33,575 nt of DNA. Source: CAWCTB01 sp963798275 (GTDB lineage Bacteria; Acidobacteriota; Terriglobia; Terriglobales; Acidobacteriaceae). The first letter of the stretch is position 1. The number at the start of each line of letters is the position of its first letter. The stretch spans positions 1-33,575 of the forward strand of contig CAWCTB010000013.1 in NCBI GenBank assembly GCA_963798275.1, written 5' to 3'. The notes below the pieces were generated by a model. The model did not search any database. It worked only from the letters and a program-made list of their open reading frames with translations, and had not been told where the DNA came from. Of the stretch, positions 9,406 through 16,323 are shown piece by piece. Both the position numbers and the translations under genes were made by a program.

Positions 9406-11969
9406 CGTCCACCTCCAGCATGCGAGCCTTCTCGTGCAGGATCGAGCGCGTGCCGCACTGGGCCCTTGCCGTGGAAGCAGAGCGAACCGCCGTGCTCGCG
9501 GAAGGTGGTGGGGGCCGTCGGGTCGACGGACTCAGTCATCGCGATGCGCTTGGCTCCGTTCTTCGCGCGAATCGCCGCCAGCACACGCTCGGGGGTGAAG
9601 GGCGCTTCCCGCAGGCGGACTCCCACAGCGTGGTAGATGGCGTTGGAGATGGCGGGAATGGTGGCGGCCAGCGAGCCTTCGCCGGCTTCTTTTGCGCCGA
9701 AGGGCCCTTCGGGATCGATGCTTTCCACGATGATGGTCTCGACTTCAGGCGATTCCACGGACGACGGGCTGCGATACTCCAGCAGACCGGGGTTCATGAC
9801 CAGGCCGTGCTTCCATACCATTTCTTCCTGCATGGCCTGACCTAAGCCCATCCAGACGGAGCCGATGACCTGGCCTTCGACCGCCACCGGATTCAAGGCG
9901 CGCCCGCAATCGTGCGCCGCCCAGACTTTATGCACCGTTACTTCGCCGGTCTCTTCATCGACGCCCACCTCGGCAACCTGGGCGGAGTAGGAATAGGCGG
10001 GCGATGGCCCGACGCCGGCCCCCTTGAACTTGCCCCCGCGCGCCTCCGTGGGAGGAGCATAGGATCCGGTACCCGTGAGGGCCCCGTGTACGTCGATGGC
10101 GGCGACTACCGCCTCTTCAAAGCTCATGTGCTGCTTCACAGGCTCGGCTTTGCGGGTTTGCAGGACGGAACCGCGCAGGATTTGGCCGTCAACATGGCCG
10201 CGCGCGGCTTCCTCTCCCATGGTCTCTGACGCTGTGGGAGCACTGTCTGACGTTGTGGTATCCAGTCTCCATACGTGATCGTTGCGCAGAATGACGTCAT
10301 CCGCGGAGCACTGCATGGCCTTCGCGGCGGCGGAAACAATGGCCTTCTTCACGTCCTCGGCGGCGCGCAAAGCAGCGTTGCCTGACATAAAGGTGACGCG
10401 GCTGGAATACGAGCCAAGGTCGATGGGCGTCAGGTCGGTGTCGGCAGCGATCACCTTGACCCGGGAGAGGCTGCAGCCCAGCACTTCGGCTACGATCTGG
10501 GCTGTCATGGTGTCGGAACCCTGACCAATTTCCGAAGCCCCGGTGTACACAACTACGCCGCCATCGCGGTCGATCTTGATGTTCACGGTGGAGTGCGGCA
10601 TGTCGGACCGAATGATGCTGTTGGCGGCTCCGCTGACGTAGTGGCTGCAAGCCATACCCAGGCCCCGGCCCTGCGGCATTTTGCCGCGGCGGTCTTTCCA
10701 GCCGGAACGCGCGATGACCTGGTCGATACATTCGGGCAGGCCGTAGCTCAGCACGCGCAGGCCGTTGACCGTGATGGTGGGCGGTTTCAGCAAGTTGACG
10801 CGCCTCACCTCGGCGGGATCAAGGTTCAACTTCGCGGCAATTTCGTCCATCTGCGATTCGAAGGCAAAACGCACATTGACCGTGCCGTGCCCGCGCATGG
10901 CGCCACAGGCGGGCTTGTTGGTGAGCACGCGGTAGCCGTCATAGCGAATGTTGGGGATGTCGTAAAGCGCCCCGAGCAAGGCGCCGGAGTAGAGGATGGT
11001 TACCACACCGTAGGAGCAATAGGCGCCGCCGTCCTGGATCACCTGGCATGCGACCGAGGTTACGCGGCCGTCTTTCTTGACGCCGGTCTTCAGGTCGATG
11101 ATAGTGCGCGGACGCCCGCGATGGGCCCAGAAGACCTCTTCGCGGGTGTAGGTGATCTTTACCGGCGCTTTCGCGGCCCGCGCCGCCACGGCGGCGATGA
11201 TCTCCAGCGGGATGATCTCGCTTTTGCCGCCAAAGCCGCCGCCCACGAGAGGCTTGATGACTCGGATCTGCGACATGGGCATTTCCAGCACCAGCGAGAG
11301 CTTGTGTTGCAGGTAGTACGGAACCTGAGTGGACGACCATACGGTCAGACGTCCGGGCTGGCCGGTTTGAGAATCGATTTCGAAGCTGGCGAGGGTGGAG
11401 TGGGGCTCCATTGCCGCGTGGGTCACTTCGTTGGCGATGTAACGCGCCTCGGCAACGTAGTCGGCCTCGGCAAAGCCGGCGTCGGGATCGCCGAACGAGT
11501 GGTGGTAGTCCTTTTCGATGTTGTTGGGGCGATGCTCGTGGATAAGGTCGCTCTCGGCTTTCATCGACTGTTCGGGGTCGAAGTAGGCCGGCAGCGGCTC
11601 GTATTCCACATCGATGAGTTCCAGGGCCTCTTCAGCGATGCATTCGCTCACCGCCGCGACGCAGGCGACGTTGTCACCCACGTAGCGGACTTTGTCGACG
11701 GCGAGCGCGGTTTCGTCATGCCCGACGGGGAGAATGCCGTATTGATTGGGCGCGTCGGCCCCAGTGACGACGGCGACGACGCCTTCCAGAGCGCGGGCGC
11801 GCGCGGTGTCGATGCAGGCGATGCGGGCGTGGGGATAGGGCGAATGCAGGATCTTGCCGACCAACATTCCAGAGAGACGCAGATCGTCAGTGTACTTGCC
11901 AGCGCCGGTGGTCTTGCCCGCGGCGTCGACCATGGCGATCGGTTTGCCGATGACGGAGAAGTCGCTCAT
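9402..11969 (-). CDS. hcrA: 4-hydroxybenzoyl-CoA reductase alpha subunit (molybdopterin)
   Basis: Large molybdopterin subunit, which removes the phenolic hydroxyl from 4-hydroxybenzoyl-CoA to give benzoyl-CoA in anaerobic aromatic metabolism. Begins SVIGKPIAMVDAAGKTTGAGKYTDDL, the family opening; cofactor motifs are GGGFGGKSE, CGAMRGHGTVNVRFAFE, SEIGQGSDTMTAQ and the C-terminal GAKEAGEGSLAATIPAI with the active-site glutamate. At 855 residues it is longer than characterised HcrA proteins (about 770). Roughly 45 extra residues form a low-complexity tail after the usual end (ERVLAAIRAK), and a Thr/Ser-rich stretch (DTTTSDSAPTASETMGEE) lies mid-protein. It overlaps both neighbours by 4 bases, so hcrC-hcrA-hcrB is one operon. 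Confidence 0.85.
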   Translation of the reverse strand: MSDFSVIGKPIAMVDAAGKTTGAGKYTDDLRLSGMLVGKILHSPYPHARIACIDTARARALEGVVAVVTGADAPNQYGILPVGHDETALAVDKVRYVGDNVACVAAVSECIAEEALELIDVEYEPLPAYFDPEQSMKAESDLIHEHRPNNIEKDYHHSFGDPDAGFAEADYVAEARYIANEVTHAAMEPHSTLASFEIDSQTGQPGRLTVWSSTQVPYYLQHKLSLVLEMPMSQIRVIKPLVGGGFGGKSEIIPLEIIAAVAARAAKAPVKITYTREEVFWAHRGRPRTIIDLKTGVKKDGRVTSVACQVIQDGGAYCSYGVVTILYSGALLGALYDIPNIRYDGYRVLTNKPACGAMRGHGTVNVRFAFESQMDEIAAKLNLDPAEVRRVNLLKPPTITVNGLRVLSYGLPECIDQVIARSGWKDRRGKMPQGRGLGMACSHYVSGAANSIIRSDMPHSTVNIKIDRDGGVVVYTGASEIGQGSDTMTAQIVAEVLGCSLSRVKVIAADTDLTPIDLGSYSSRVTFMSGNAALRAAEDVKKAIVSAAAKAMQCSADDVILRNDHVWRLDTTTSDSAPTASETMGEEAARGHVDGQILRGSVLQTRKAEPVKQHMSFEEAVVAAIDVHGALTGTGSYAPPTEARGGKFKGAGVGPSPAYSYSAQVAEVGVDEETGEVTVHKVWAAHDCGRALNPVAVEGQVIGSVWMGLGQAMQEEMVWKHGLVMNPGLLEYRSPSSVESPEVETIIVESIDPEGPFGAKEAGEGSLAATIPAISNAIYHAVGVRLREAPFTPERVLAAIRAKNGAKRIAMTESVDPTAPTTFREHGGSLCFHGKGPVRHALDPAREGSHAGGGR

Positions 11970-12472
11970 TGGCCCACCCCTGCCAGCTCGGGTTCAGAAC
12001 TCCTCTGCTCGGCCGCGATGGCGGCGCGAATGGCCTGGTACATCTGGGTGTAGCCGGTGCAGCGGCATAGATTACTGCTGAGGGCCTGACGAATTTCTTC
12101 GTCGCTGGGGTCGGGATTGTTGGCCAGCAGCCACTTGATGGTCATCATGAAGCCGGGGGTGCAGTAGCCGCACTGCGCGCCGCCGAAGTCGCCGTAAGCC
12201 TTCTGCAGAGCGGCGAGGCCGCCACCTTTAGCAAAGCCCTCTACGGTAGCTATTTCGTGTCCCTGGAAGCTGGCGGCCAGCATGGTGCACGACAGCATGG
12301 GGATGCCATCGACCTGCACCATACATGCGCCGCAGGAGGAATCGTCGCAAGCACGCTTCGATCCGGTGAGGTCCAGGTCCTCCCGTAGAACGTCGAGCAG
12401 GAGCTTGTTGGGTTCAGCCGCGACCTCGTGGGTGCGGCCATTGATGCGCAGTTCAATCAATTGTTTCTTCAT
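11966..12472 (-). CDS. hcrC: 4-hydroxybenzoyl-CoA reductase gamma subunit (two 2Fe-2S clusters)
   Basis: Iron-sulfur subunit that passes electrons between FAD and the molybdenum centre. It has the plant-ferredoxin-type cluster motif CDDSSCGACMVQVDG with a fourth Cys in MLSC, and the second cluster motif CGYCTPGFMM with CRCTGY near the C-terminus. 168 residues, normal for the family. First gene of the hcrCAB operon; its stop overlaps the hcrA start. The start ATG 12472 has only a weak ribosome site. A perfect inverted repeat lies about 50 bases upstream. Sequence alone would also fit a CO/xanthine dehydrogenase small subunit; the neighbouring HcrB insert decides the call. Confidence 0.85.
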   Translation of the reverse strand: MKKQLIELRINGRTHEVAAEPNKLLLDVLREDLDLTGSKRACDDSSCGACMVQVDGIPMLSCTMLAASFQGHEIATVEGFAKGGGLAALQKAYGDFGGAQCGYCTPGFMMTIKWLLANNPDPSDEEIRQALSSNLCRCTGYTQMYQAIRAAIAAEQRSSEPELAGVGQ

Positions 12473-12521
12473 TGCCAGTGTCCCGTAATCTCATTCCGTA
12501 ACCATAGAAAGCAGCTGTGGA

Positions 12522-12535
12522 GTGAACGTCTTCAC
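12522..12535. promoter_or_regulatory. Inverted repeat upstream of hcrC, possible operator
   Basis: GTGAA and TTCAC arms separated by CGTC form a perfect 14-base dyad 50 bases upstream of the hcrC start on the minus strand. This is where an operator for a regulator of hcrCAB would be expected. Its sequence differs from the dyad in front of the tetR gene, so a shared regulator is not shown. Confidence 0.35.
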
Positions 12536-12538
12536 CTC

Positions 12539-12654
12539 ACCGGCTAAAGCCGCGCCCTGCCCGCGCTTTGGCGGCACGGCTGAAGCCGTGCCCTTTCAAA
12601 ACATGGCAAAATCCGACTTCTTCCGCAGCCTGTGAAGGCGTGCCCCTTGAGAAC
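12539..12654. repeat. Interspersed palindromic repeat element, copy 2
   Basis: Between hcrC and the rhodanese gene. Contains ggctaaagccgcgcc, ggcacggctgaagccgtgcc and cttcttccgcagcctgtgaaggcgtgcccctt-like sequence, matching the right half of copy 1. It lacks the terminal inverted repeats seen in copies 1 and 3 and seems partial or diverged. Confidence 0.6.
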
Positions 12655-12691
12655 CATGTCGAGTCAGCCCGCGAACTTCCGCGACGCTGCC

Positions 12692-13015
12692 CTAGTACAG
12701 CGGCACCGAGGGATCGATGTCGCGTGCCCAGCGATCGATTCCGCCGCGTAACGATTGGGTTTTGTCGAATCCCTGTTGCCGCAGCCATGCGGTCACGTTC
12801 ATGGAGCGCACGCCGTGATGACAGACCACCACGATGCGATCGTCGGGATCGAGTTCCTGGTTGAAGCGCGACGGGATGTCGCCCATGGGGATGTGCTTGC
12901 TGCCGGGAATATGCGCGACCGCATACTCCCAGGGCTCGCGCACATCGAGGAGCGTAACGCCGGCTCCGCCATCACGCAGCGACTTCAATTCTTCGGTGGT
13001 GATCTCGTAATCCAT
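12692..13015 (-). CDS. Single-domain rhodanese-like protein
   Basis: 107-residue sulfurtransferase domain. Family marks are LLDVREPWEYAVAHIPGSKHIPMG near the N-terminus and the active-site loop VVCHHGVRS, whose cysteine carries the persulfide; the tail LRGGIDRWARDIDPSVPLY is typical of this group. Cytosolic, no signal peptide. Its start lies 6 bases after the stop of the hydratase gene, so the two are cotranscribed. The role beside aromatic-CoA genes is unknown; a sulfur-donor role for the molybdenum or Fe-S enzymes next door is possible but only inferred. Confidence 0.85.
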   Translation of the reverse strand: MDYEITTEELKSLRDGGAGVTLLDVREPWEYAVAHIPGSKHIPMGDIPSRFNQELDPDDRIVVVCHHGVRSMNVTAWLRQQGFDKTQSLRGGIDRWARDIDPSVPLY

Positions 13016-13021
13016 TCCGTT

Positions 13022-13807
13022 TTATCTGCCCGTCCATTTTGGCCGGCGGCGTTCGGCGTAAGCCGCGATTCCCTCGTGGGCGTCGGCGGTCTTCATCAAC
13101 TCGTCGAAGTAAATCTGCTCGGCGCGGGCAAGCCCTTTGTCGAAGTGGATCGAGTCCCACGCGTAGAACGCCTTCTTGGCTACCGCCAGCGCTGCCGGGC
13201 TCAATTGGGAAACGCGCAGGACGCACTCTTCCACCAGCGATTCGGGGTCATCGGCGGTCCCGTTCACCAAGCGGGCAGCACGGGCCTCGTCCCCGGTAAG
13301 GGTCCGCCCGGTGAGGATCATTTCCGCCGCGAGTTTCTGTCCCACAATGGCGGACAAGGCAACGCTGGCCACCGGCGGAAAGCAGGCCAGCTTGATTTCG
13401 GGAAAACCCCAGACGGAATCAGGCGCGGCATAGACGATGTCGCACATCAGCGCCAGTTCGGCGCCGCCACCCAGGCAATGCCGGCGAACGCAGGCCAGGG
13501 TCAGCTTCCTGGTGGCGACGATGGCTCGAATGACGCTATGAAACGCGGCCAGCGTCTCGCGGATCTTTTCGGGGGTGTGGGCAGCGATATCGACGCCGCT
13601 GGAAAAAGCGCGCTCAGAACCGGCGAAGACGATGACGATGATCTCGGGACGAGTTTCGACCTGCTCCATGGCCGCGAGCAGTTCCTGCATCATGGTTACG
13701 TCGATCACGTTGAGTGGCGGGTTGTTTAACGTAATGCGCGCCAGCGGCGGCCGAAGTTCAGCCGTAATGCGGGTGAAAGCGGGTTGGGTTGAATTCGAGG
13801 CCATCAT
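13022..13807 (-). CDS. Enoyl-CoA hydratase family, resembling cyclohexa-1,5-dienecarbonyl-CoA hydratase
   Basis: 261-residue crotonase fold. The oxyanion/CoA motif is FSSGVDIAAHTPEKIRE; both catalytic glutamates are present, in GGGAELALMCD and WGFPEIKLA. The opening LARITLNNPPLNVIDVTMMQEL and the segment GVD-AAHTPEKI followed by FHSVIRAI resemble Dch/BamR hydratases, which add water to cyclohexadienoyl-CoA after benzoyl-CoA reduction. That assignment rests on recalled sequence resemblance and on the neighbouring hcr genes, not on an alignment. Two ATG codons (13807, 13804) are possible starts; GGAAG upstream suits the second better. Transcribed between tetR and the rhodanese gene. Confidence 0.75.
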   Translation of the reverse strand: MMASNSTQPAFTRITAELRPPLARITLNNPPLNVIDVTMMQELLAAMEQVETRPEIIVIVFAGSERAFSSGVDIAAHTPEKIRETLAAFHSVIRAIVATRKLTLACVRRHCLGGGAELALMCDIVYAAPDSVWGFPEIKLACFPPVASVALSAIVGQKLAAEMILTGRTLTGDEARAARLVNGTADDPESLVEECVLRVSQLSPAALAVAKKAFYAWDSIHFDKGLARAEQIYFDELMKTADAHEGIAAYAERRRPKWTGR

Positions 13808-13842
13808 GACTTCCGACTTTGCTGCGGGACCTTTCCAAACGC

Positions 13843-14562
13843 TCAGGAACGTTTTCGCGAGCTATTTTGCGATGCGACCGACGCGCTCCCGCGGGAGCGA
13901 GCGGCAGCTGGCACCGCTGGCCTGGGCGCCCGCACTCCCTGCAGGAACAAATCGGCGATCTGGCGTGCCAGGACTTCGGCGCCAGGATCGATGCGCGGGT
14001 TGTACCAGGTGTAGAGCCAGTTCATCATGCCAAACAATCCCAGGACCGCGGTCCGAGTGTTGAGACCCTCGGCGCGATCCGCGCCGGATGCGGCAGTCTT
14101 CAGACCTTCGGACTTGGCCAGCGACTCAACCAGCCGGAGGCAGACGCGATAGTACTCGCGCTTGATCGCGGCCAGTTCGGCACCGTATCCGTTCTTTAAT
14201 ACGTCATCCTCGTGGGAAAGCACCTTCATCGCCTTGGGGCGGGCGACCGCGTACTCCACGTGATTGAGGACGAAGATGCGAATGCGCTGCTCGGGATCGC
14301 CGCCAGCCGCGAGCCGTTGGTGCAGGCGCGCCAGGATGGTGTTGAAGGTGTGCTTCTGAATGAAGTAGAGCAGCTTTTCCTTGGAGTCGAAGTAGTAGTA
14401 AAGACCGGCCAGCGAAATTCCGCTCAGGCGGGAGAGGTCGCGAATGGATGCACCCTCGTATCCCTTGTCGGCAAAGATCTCGGTGGCGTAATCCAGGATT
14501 TCCGCCAGGCGGCGGTCGAAGCGGGTATCCTGAGCGGGGGCGGTTTGCAAGGTCGCGGCCAT
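13843..14562 (-). CDS. TetR/AcrR-family transcriptional regulator
   Basis: N-terminal helix-turn-helix: AEILDYATEIFADKGYEGASIRDLSRLSGISLAGLYYYF in part, followed by SKEKLLYF, the TetR signature. The C-terminal ligand domain is helical and contains GLFGMMNWLYTWYNP, as in regulators of CoA-linked catabolism. Start ATG 14562 is preferred because GGAG (14572-14575) lies nine bases upstream; a GTG at 14586 in the same frame would add eight residues but has no ribosome site. It leads the hydratase-rhodanese unit and probably represses it and itself through a dyad upstream. The C-terminal 25 residues are Ala/Arg/Ser-rich and poorly conserved in type. Confidence 0.85.
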   Translation of the reverse strand: MAATLQTAPAQDTRFDRRLAEILDYATEIFADKGYEGASIRDLSRLSGISLAGLYYYFDSKEKLLYFIQKHTFNTILARLHQRLAAGGDPEQRIRIFVLNHVEYAVARPKAMKVLSHEDDVLKNGYGAELAAIKREYYRVCLRLVESLAKSEGLKTAASGADRAEGLNTRTAVLGLFGMMNWLYTWYNPRIDPGAEVLARQIADLFLQGVRAPRPAVPAAARSRGSASVASQNSSRKRS

Positions 14563-14601
14563 GGGGCTGGGCTCCGGAAATCGCACCGGGCGCGATTCAT
14601 T

Positions 14602-14611
14602 CGAACGTTCG
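14602..14611. promoter_or_regulatory. Candidate TetR autoregulatory operator
   Basis: The perfect 10-base palindrome CGAACGTTCG lies 40 bases upstream of the tetR start and is embedded in AT-richer sequence (ttcat on one side, ttctaatt on the other). The CG-AACGTT-CG type dyad is common for TetR proteins governing fatty-acid and aromatic-acid degradation. Confidence 0.45.
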
Positions 14612-14773
14612 TTCTAATTGTAGTGGGGGCGGGCGGGAAGCGCAAGCGCCTGCGGGCTTGCGGCTGCGGTTATCCAGTCGGATCGTCTCCTCTCCGGACG
14701 GGAAAGCGTAGCCGGGTTGCCGGAACATCGGGGAGAGGAATTGCAAGGCTTCTGGCCAGACTACTCCATGCGT

Positions 14774-14803
14774 TGACAATTGTGCACCCGGCAAGGCAAA
14801 CTG
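14774..14803 (+). promoter_or_regulatory. Possible promoter of the rsbW-like gene
   Basis: A perfect -35 hexamer TTGACA at 14774-14779 points toward the rsbW-like gene. At 18 bases spacing the -10 would be CAAACT, a partial match. The AT-rich GATATAT at 14814 is too far for this -35. Confidence 0.3.
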
Positions 14804-14867
14804 CAGAATCTCGATATATCTGTTCCGCGAGCATTCTGTAAAGCCCCGGGGCGGGACGAGCCAGTGA

Positions 14868-15290
14868 ATGACGGCGCAACCACGCGTTTCGTACACAATG
14901 GAATCCACGCTGGAAAGCGTGAACAAAGCCGAAGAAATGGCCGACCAGGCCGCGCGGCAGGCGGGGTTTGACGAGGACACGCGGAGCGGCATATCCATGT
15001 CGGTGCGCGAGGCCATGATCAATGCCGTCATGCACGGCAATGGCTATAGCCCGGAAAAGCGAGTCAGCCTGAGCTTTGAGCAGGCCGGAGGGCAACTGGT
15101 AATTACAATTGCCGACGAGGGCAAGGGCCTGGACCCGGGGGAGATCCCAGACCCTCTGGCTCCGGAAAACCTAATGAAACAGTCGGGCCGTGGCATTTTT
15201 CTCATCCGGGCGTTCATGGATGATATAAAGTTCCGCAAGCTGGAGCCCGGCACAGAAATCACATTGATCAAGCGGCTACCGGGGCATTAA
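14868..15290 (+). CDS. RsbW/SpoIIAB-like anti-sigma factor (HATPase_c_2 kinase)
   Basis: 140-residue GHKL-fold serine kinase of the partner-switching type. N box EAMINAVMHGNGYSPEK, G1 box IADEGKGLDP and G2 box SGRGIFLIRAFMD are all present. Such proteins bind a sigma factor and phosphorylate a STAS antagonist. Here the STAS gene follows 24 bases later, forming the kinase-antagonist pair. Start ATG 14868 is chosen for length; ATG 14898 (MESTLESVNKAEE) is an alternative that fits the family start equally well. No sigma factor gene lies in the window, so its target is unknown. Confidence 0.85.
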   Translation: MTAQPRVSYTMESTLESVNKAEEMADQAARQAGFDEDTRSGISMSVREAMINAVMHGNGYSPEKRVSLSFEQAGGQLVITIADEGKGLDPGEIPDPLAPENLMKQSGRGIFLIRAFMDDIKFRKLEPGTEITLIKRLPGH

Positions 15291-15314
15291 CCCCGACCGA
15301 CAGGAGGCATCCAC

Positions 15315-15662
15315 GTGAGCATGAAAGCAAGCACCCGGCAAGTAGATGGGGTCACCATTGTTGACTTGAGCGGGCGTATCACCCTGGGCGAAGGCAGCGT
15401 GGTATTGCGCGACACCGTCAAGGACCTTCTCAGCAAGGGCAATAAGAAGATCCTGCTGAACCTGGGCGACGTCAGCTACATTGACAGCTCGGGCATCGGC
15501 GAGCTGGTGAGCGCGTTCACGTCAGTGCAGCGGCAGAGCGGCGAATTGAAGCTGCTGCACCTGACCAAGAAAGTGCACGACCTGCTGCAGATCACCAAGC
15601 TGTATACGGTCTTCGACGTACGCGACGACGAAGCCACGGCCGTAGCCAGCTTCAACCAGTAA
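15315..15662 (+). CDS. STAS-domain anti-sigma factor antagonist (RsbV/SpoIIAA-like)
   Basis: 115 residues, single STAS domain: VTIVDLSGRITLGEG at the N-terminus, KILLNLGDVSYIDSSGIGELVSAF carrying the conserved phosphorylatable serine in DSSG, and LLHLTKKVHDLLQITKLYTVFDV at the end. Start GTG 15315 lies seven bases after a perfect AGGAGG (15302-15307); ATG 15321 is in frame but too far. It partners with the upstream kinase gene, to which it is adjacent and probably cotranscribed. Confidence 0.9.
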   Translation: MSMKASTRQVDGVTIVDLSGRITLGEGSVVLRDTVKDLLSKGNKKILLNLGDVSYIDSSGIGELVSAFTSVQRQSGELKLLHLTKKVHDLLQITKLYTVFDVRDDEATAVASFNQ

Positions 15663-15754
15663 TTCCGCGACCCAGCCCGCAGGCAATCGTACATACTTGA
15701 GGCCCTTTCGCTGGTGGCGGAGAGGGCCCTCTCCTGGCTGGCGGGTCCCCGGTT

Positions 15755-15760
15755 TACAAT
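15755..15760 (+). promoter_or_regulatory. -10-like element just before the selenoprotein candidate
   Basis: TACAAT (15755-15760) lies only seven bases before the ATG at 15768, so transcription would start at or next to the start codon, giving a leaderless mRNA. No good -35 hexamer is seen at 16-18 bases upstream. No Shine-Dalgarno sequence other than GGGGA two bases from the ATG is present. Confidence 0.35.
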
Positions 15761-15767
15761 CGGGGAC

Positions 15768-16296
15768 ATGCCCCGCATTACGCGTCTGGAAAAAGAGCAG
15801 GTCGATCAGGACACGGGAAAGACTTACGACGTGTACCTGGCCGAGCGCGGCAACGTGCCCAACATGTTCCGCACCGTGGCCCACCGCCCGGAGATCTTCC
15901 GCACCATGATCGCCCACTTCCGGGCGGTGATGAACACGGGCACGGTGCCGGCGAAGCTGAAAGAGCTGGTCATCGTTCGCACGTCGCAGATCAACCGCTG
16001 CGAATATTGACTGTCGTCCCACACCGCCTTGGCAAGGCGGCACGGCTGGAGCGACGAGCAAATCGAACAACTGGCCGATTTCCGGACGCGCGGCGGATTT
16101 CACGGACGCGGAAAAGGCGGCGCTGGAACTGGCGGAACGTGCGACCCGCGATCCACACACGGTGGATGACACCTTCTGGGCGGAATTGCGCCAGCACTAC
16201 GAGGAAGGCGAGATCATCGAGTTGCTGGCGGCGATTGGGTTATTTAATTACTTCAACCGGTTCAACGATGCACTGCGAATGGAGCCGACGAAGTAA
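15768..16296 (+). CDS. Carboxymuconolactone decarboxylase/AhpD-family protein, probable selenoprotein (CxxU), plus one frameshift
   Basis: AhpD-type peroxidase/thiol-redox fold of about 175 residues. From ATG 15768 the frame reads MPRITRLEKEQVDQDTGKTY to KELVIVRTSQINRCEY, meets TGA at 16008-16010, and continues in the same frame LSSHTALARRHGWSDEQIEQLADF. The site is E-x11-C-E-Y-UGA-L-S-S-H, exactly the AhpD spacing E-x11-CxxC-x3-H with UGA in place of the second, nucleophilic cysteine. A hairpin meeting bacterial SECIS rules follows. A separate single extra base near 16085-16092 shifts the frame before TAADFTDAEKAALELAERA to IGLFNYFNRFNDALRMEPTK, the normal family end at TAA 16294. Cys/Sec at this place is known in AhpD-like selenoproteins. 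A C-to-A error or pseudogene remains possible. Confidence 0.75.
16024..16040 (+). ncRNA. Candidate bacterial SECIS element
   Basis: CCGCCTT (16024-16030) and AAGGCGG (16034-16040) form a perfect 7-bp stem capped by the three-base loop GGC (16031-16033). The loop starts 20 bases after the UGA, inside the 16-37 base window described for bacterial SECIS, and has G in its first two positions, as SelB recognition requires. It lies within the coding sequence, as bacterial SECIS elements do. Confidence 0.65.
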
Positions 16297-16323
16297 TCCG
16301 CGAGCTTGTCCAAGGAGAACAGA

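Larger units (their letters stand above)
14563..14867. other. Divergent promoter region between tetR and rsbW-like genes
   Basis: 305 bases with no gene. It holds the candidate TetR operator (14602-14611) on the left and a TTGACA hexamer (14774-14779) on the right. An 8-base palindrome GATATATC lies at 14814-14821. The stretch 14625-14680 is very G-rich. Confidence 0.5.

Noticed and set aside
10593..12053. 486-residue plus-strand open frame opposite hcrA and hcrC
   Set aside because: It is a mirror frame of two clearly recognised minus-strand genes in GC-rich DNA; its own translation shows no domain.
9402..12472. Xanthine dehydrogenase or CO dehydrogenase identity for the Mo-enzyme operon
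   Set aside because: The FAD subunit carries the extra four-Cys insert specific to 4-hydroxybenzoyl-CoA reductase, and the gene order hcrC-hcrA-hcrB fits.
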